The notes beneath the pieces were generated by a model. It made no database searches, had not been told where the DNA came from, and saw only the letters and a list, made by a program, of their open reading frames with translations. DNA of 61,623 bases from CAZJKE01 sp964546585. Lineage in GTDB: Bacteria; Planctomycetota; Phycisphaerae; Phycisphaerales; SM1A02. The stretch covers positions 1 to 61,623 of the forward strand of contig CAZJKE010000009.1 in the NCBI GenBank assembly GCA_964546585.1, in the 5' to 3' direction. The translations under genes were made by a program, and so were the position numbers. Positions 58,903 through 61,623 of this stretch are shown here, piece by piece (the stretch's first letter is position 1; each line of letters opens with the position of its first letter).

Positions 58903-60681
58903 TCACGGACAAGTGCCGAACGCGGCAACAACTCCAAGCAGGTCGGAAATGTCGGTGAGGTCATACGGCGAGGCGATCTCAGCGCCGTCGCCGTCGGTAC
59001 CCCACGCGGCAATCACACCGAGCAGGTCCTCGATGGACACAGTTGCATCGCCGTTGATGTCCTCGACACAGGTGACTGTCATGCTGCCGACCCAGGTCTG
59101 CCACCCGTAACTGCGGGTGTACTCGCCGACGAACCAGAACCGCGTGTCGTCATTCGGGTCGACCGTCATGTCGAAATAGTCACCCCAGCGACCGTCCGCT
59201 CCGGCGTCGCCAATCGCGACCTGTATGAGCCCGCCCATCGTGCCTGGCGTGTCCGTGTCGCGGCGACCTGCGACCCGGAGGGAGGGGTACTCGGATGATC
59301 GAGACGAACCAAGAACAAGTGCGGCGTCACCGCGAGCATTGGCGGCGATGGCCGGGTAGAAGGTGTGGTGTCCTTCGAGCGTCGTGATCTCACCGCTCTC
59401 GCCCAGGGAAGGTGAGCCGGACACGGGCCAGTTCTGTGTTTCGAACCGGTACCAGCGGGCGACCGACCCCGCGCCGCCGGAAATGCCGTGGCAGGTCCAG
59501 AGGCTTCCGTCCCGCCAGTGGGCGTTCATGATGCGGCCGTCAAGTGTGTCGACCGTGCCACCGAGGTTTGGGGCACCATCGGGCCACGAATACGCCGGCA
59601 CGCTGACATTGCTGGAACTGATGCTCGGGCTGGTCGTCGGGTTGGAGATCGCGGAGATGCGAATCCGCGTCGAGTCTCGGTTGGAGACGAAATACGCCCC
59701 CGGTGCATCACCGTAGTGCTGCGCGGCCTGCACGGAGGCATGTCCTCCGCGGCGAATGTCGAAGACGGTGGCGGTATCACCGCTGAGCAGCGGCGCTTTG
59801 GGGAGAACGCGGTACAGGGCGCCGGCGAATCCACCTCCGCCCATGCGGAAGAGGTTGCCGGTGACATAATACGCCTGGTCGTCATACCCGAGCCCCGGGT
59901 AGTCAACCCAGTAATCGCTGCCGTCCACATTCACGATGGCCCATGTTCGATACTTGAACCAGAGGCCGTTGGGATCGCTGTCGTCGCTGACCGCAATCGT
60001 GATCCATGCTTCATTGGACCCTTCGTAGACCTCCAGTGCCAACACGAGAAACCGATCTTCGATCGGGTCATAGAAACACTTGGGGTCGAAGGTGAATGTG
60101 CCACCGCCGATCTCCTCAAAGAAGCCGGGGTTGCCGGTGCTGTCGAGATTGGCACTGAATGTTTCGGTCCCGTCCTTCAGGTAGAAGGCGATCGCCATGT
60201 TCGTCGTGACGACGATGTGCTCCGGTCCGACGGCGAGCGTCGGGTCAGGGGGTGTCCAGGGTGTCTGCGCGATGGCCTCGAACCCGCCGCCGCCCAATCG
60301 CGTGCTCGGTGAGCCACCGCCGCGACTCATGCCGCCCGGGCGAAGGTCGTTGGGCGGTCCCTCTGCAAGCCCCTTGGGTCGCTGATGCGGCGGAAGCAGC
60401 GTGCCGGGCCGCTCAGTTGGGCCGGACCAGGGGTCGCCCAACTGGTGTTGGTCGGCAAAGGTCGTGGTGTCGATGATGGTCGCCGTCGCGGTCCAGCGAT
60501 CCGGCACATTGTCGGCCGTCAGGTCGATGTGCGGCACGCCACTGGGTGGTGCGTCGAGGCCCGAAGCAGGCCGCCAGTCGCTGGGCCAGGCTGGACTTGG
60601 GGTGTAGGGCAACTCGTTGGAAGCCTGATGGGCGCTGCAGCCACAGAGGAGGGCGATCAGGAGTATTGGGGGTATTCGCAT
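58903..60681 (-). CDS. Large lipoprotein with dockerin-like C-terminal repeats
   Basis: Protein of 592 residues. Signal and lipobox MRIPPILLIALLCGC, then a Gly/Pro-rich linker to about 130. A beta-rich body follows (WTPPDPTLAVGPEHIVVTTNMAIAFYLKDG; ALEVYEGSNEAWITIAVSDDSDPNGLWFKYR) with YWVDYPGLGYDDQAYYVTGNLF, likely a propeller-type fold. It ends in two dockerin-like repeats, VEDINGDATVSIEDLLGVIAAWG and SPYDLTDISDLLGVVAAFG, as in the M14 peptidase. No catalytic motif. A TAGGCT hexamer lies 6 nt upstream of the start. Confidence 0.75.
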   Translation of the reverse strand: MRIPPILLIALLCGCSAHQASNELPYTPSPAWPSDWRPASGLDAPPSGVPHIDLTADNVPDRWTATATIIDTTTFADQHQLGDPWSGPTERPGTLLPPHQRPKGLAEGPPNDLRPGGMSRGGGSPSTRLGGGGFEAIAQTPWTPPDPTLAVGPEHIVVTTNMAIAFYLKDGTETFSANLDSTGNPGFFEEIGGGTFTFDPKCFYDPIEDRFLVLALEVYEGSNEAWITIAVSDDSDPNGLWFKYRTWAIVNVDGSDYWVDYPGLGYDDQAYYVTGNLFRMGGGGFAGALYRVLPKAPLLSGDTATVFDIRRGGHASVQAAQHYGDAPGAYFVSNRDSTRIRISAISNPTTSPSISSSNVSVPAYSWPDGAPNLGGTVDTLDGRIMNAHWRDGSLWTCHGISGGAGSVARWYRFETQNWPVSGSPSLGESGEITTLEGHHTFYPAIAANARGDAALVLGSSRSSEYPSLRVAGRRDTDTPGTMGGLIQVAIGDAGADGRWGDYFDMTVDPNDDTRFWFVGEYTRSYGWQTWVGSMTVTCVEDINGDATVSIEDLLGVIAAWGTDGDGAEIASPYDLTDISDLLGVVAAFGTCP

Positions 60682-60687
60682 CCCCCC

Positions 60688-60693
60688 AGCCTA
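60688..60693 (-). promoter_or_regulatory. -10-like hexamer of the 592-aa lipoprotein gene
   Basis: TAGGCT on the minus strand, 6 nt before the ATG at 60681. A GGGGGG run between it and the ATG could also serve as a weak ribosome site, so this example is ambiguous. Confidence 0.3.
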
Positions 60694-60742
60694 GCCACCA
60701 AACGCCGCCTTGACATGGTTTTTCGGTATCCTTTGCGGCCCC

Positions 60743-61623
60743 ATGACACGCCCAGCCACCGCAGCGAACGGCTCAGAGCGGCCCATCGCCCTCATTGCCG
60801 CCGGAATTGGCTGGGGGGCGGCACTCGCTGCCTGCGAGCGGGGCCCAGCGGCGGTGCTGGAACGCGGGCTGGTCAACTCGTTGGAAGAACAGGGAGTTTC
60901 GGTGGCGAGCGTGACATCTGTCAATGCCGAGCCGCTCATGGGTGGTGAGCAGCCGGCGGATGTCGAGGCGGTCATCATGGCCCACGCCGCAAGGGTGGCT
61001 GGGGCGGTTGCCAGTGCTGTTTCGGCCGGGCAATTCCCGGTGACGATCGGTGGCGATCACACGACGGCGATCGGTCACTACGCTGGTCTTTCGGCAGCCT
61101 GCGGACCCCTGGGCATCGTCTGGGTCGATGCCCACCCGGATCTCAACACGCCCGAAACGAGCCCCTCAGGCAACATCCACGGCATGGTCCTGAGCGGGGT
61201 GATGGGCCAGGGCTCACCGGCGATGCGAGCGGCGACTGCGGCCTGCGACACATCACCCGATCGCGTCACGATTGTTGGCGCCCGCTCAATCGACGCAGGG
61301 GAGCAGGCGTTCATTGACGAGCACGGCGTGCGGTGCGTGATGCAGGATGAGGTTGCAAGCGGAGGACTTGCCGCGGCGCTCGAAGAGGCGGTGACGCGGG
61401 CTGGCGATGCCTTTGGGCTGACGGTCGACTTGGATGTCATTGACCCTTCGCAGGCGCCCTTTGTGTCGACGCCGGTTGCCGGTGGCATCGAACTGGACGA
61501 CCTGCTTGATGCCCTTCGGACCATGCCGCACCGCGATCGTCTTTGCGGGCTTGAGGTGACGGAAATCGCCGATGATGGCGATATGGCAGTGGCCCGTGAC
61601 ATGGTTGCCGCGATCATTGCGGC
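60743..61623 (+). CDS. Arginase/agmatinase-family ureohydrolase (3' end cut by window)
   Basis: At least 293 codons are open to the window edge, with no stop. The binuclear-manganese motifs are visible: GGDHTTAIG, VWVDAHPDLNTPETSPSGNIHGM and LTVDLDVIDPSQAPFVSTPVAGGI. NTPETSPSGNIHGM is typical of true arginase, which hydrolyses arginine to ornithine and urea, rather than agmatinase. The N-terminus IALIAAGIGWGAALAACERGPAAVLERGL is also arginase-like. A TATCCT hexamer (60727-60732) lies 10 nt before the ATG. The missing C-terminus should be short, because the EVTEIADDGDMAVARDM segment is already present. Confidence 0.88.
   Translation, partial: MTRPATAANGSERPIALIAAGIGWGAALAACERGPAAVLERGLVNSLEEQGVSVASVTSVNAEPLMGGEQPADVEAVIMAHAARVAGAVASAVSAGQFPVTIGGDHTTAIGHYAGLSAACGPLGIVWVDAHPDLNTPETSPSGNIHGMVLSGVMGQGSPAMRAATAACDTSPDRVTIVGARSIDAGEQAFIDEHGVRCVMQDEVASGGLAAALEEAVTRAGDAFGLTVDLDVIDPSQAPFVSTPVAGGIELDDLLDALRTMPHRDRLCGLEVTEIADDGDMAVARDMVAAIIA

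Overview
The window looks like a chromosomal contig from a Gram-negative, non-sporulating member of the Planctomycetota, most likely Phycisphaerae/Phycisphaerales. This is inferred from gene content, not from a marker gene. The supporting signs are two secreted proteins ending in short dockerin-like Asp/Asn repeats followed by 'WG' (M14 peptidase, 592-aa lipoprotein), a TPR protein fused to two RNA-polymerase alpha C-terminal domains, an ECF sigma factor overlapping a membrane Ser/Thr kinase gene, and moderately high GC. No IS element, integrase, prophage or CRISPR array is visible. No stretch longer than about 300 bp lacks a gene.

Layout. 1-14.8 kb: REP-like palindromes, a ChaN-like lipoprotein, M14 carboxypeptidase, TlpA-like thioredoxin, MATE exporter, TPR-alphaCTD protein, an M48 protease/LemA pair, a Tat-type SpoIID-like lipoprotein overlapping a DUF1570-like protease, a coiled-coil membrane protein, and a sigma factor-kinase pair. 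14.9-28.8 kb: a nine-gene dissimilatory nitrate-respiration operon: MIP18/DUF59-like gene, narG, narH, narJ, narI fused to two cytochrome c domains, two NarK transporters, a haem-copper-oxidase subunit III protein carrying an inserted cytochrome c domain, and a TauE/SafE permease. A Crp/Fnr-type operator with a class II promoter geometry precedes it. 28.8-36.1 kb: prpB-prpC-hbd followed by the System II cytochrome c maturation genes resB and ccsA, then a bL12-CTD-like small protein. 36.2-36.4 kb: a 100-N scaffold gap flanked by identical 55-bp ends, which is an assembly artefact.

36.4-49.9 kb: a 2-hydroxyacid dehydrogenase, enolase, DppB-like permease and convergent peptide-binding protein, HEAT-like and TPR proteins, a flippase-like membrane protein, pyrE, gatB, a cyclophilin, an exported protein and tRNA-Cys. 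50-61.6 kb: an OprO/P-like porin, a GDSL-hydrolase/glycosidase-like fusion, an FmdB-like protein, tRNA-Leu, Eis-like acetyltransferase, Ppx/GppA phosphatase, AsmA-like protein, small membrane protein, class C beta-lactamase-like hydrolase, GT2-like glycosyltransferase, a dockerin-tailed lipoprotein, and an arginase cut off by the window end.

Working together, the 15-36 kb block describes anaerobic nitrate respiration. Nitrate and nitrite are exchanged by the two NarKs. NarGHI reduces nitrate on the cytoplasmic side. The periplasmic c-haem domains on NarI and on the subunit III-like protein point to an added route of electron exchange with c-type cytochromes, and ResB/CcsA nearby could mature those haem domains. 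Across the window many transcription units show a TAnnnT -10-like hexamer. In about a dozen it lies only 6-10 nt before the start codon (predicted leaderless mRNAs), and in others it precedes a Shine-Dalgarno leader.
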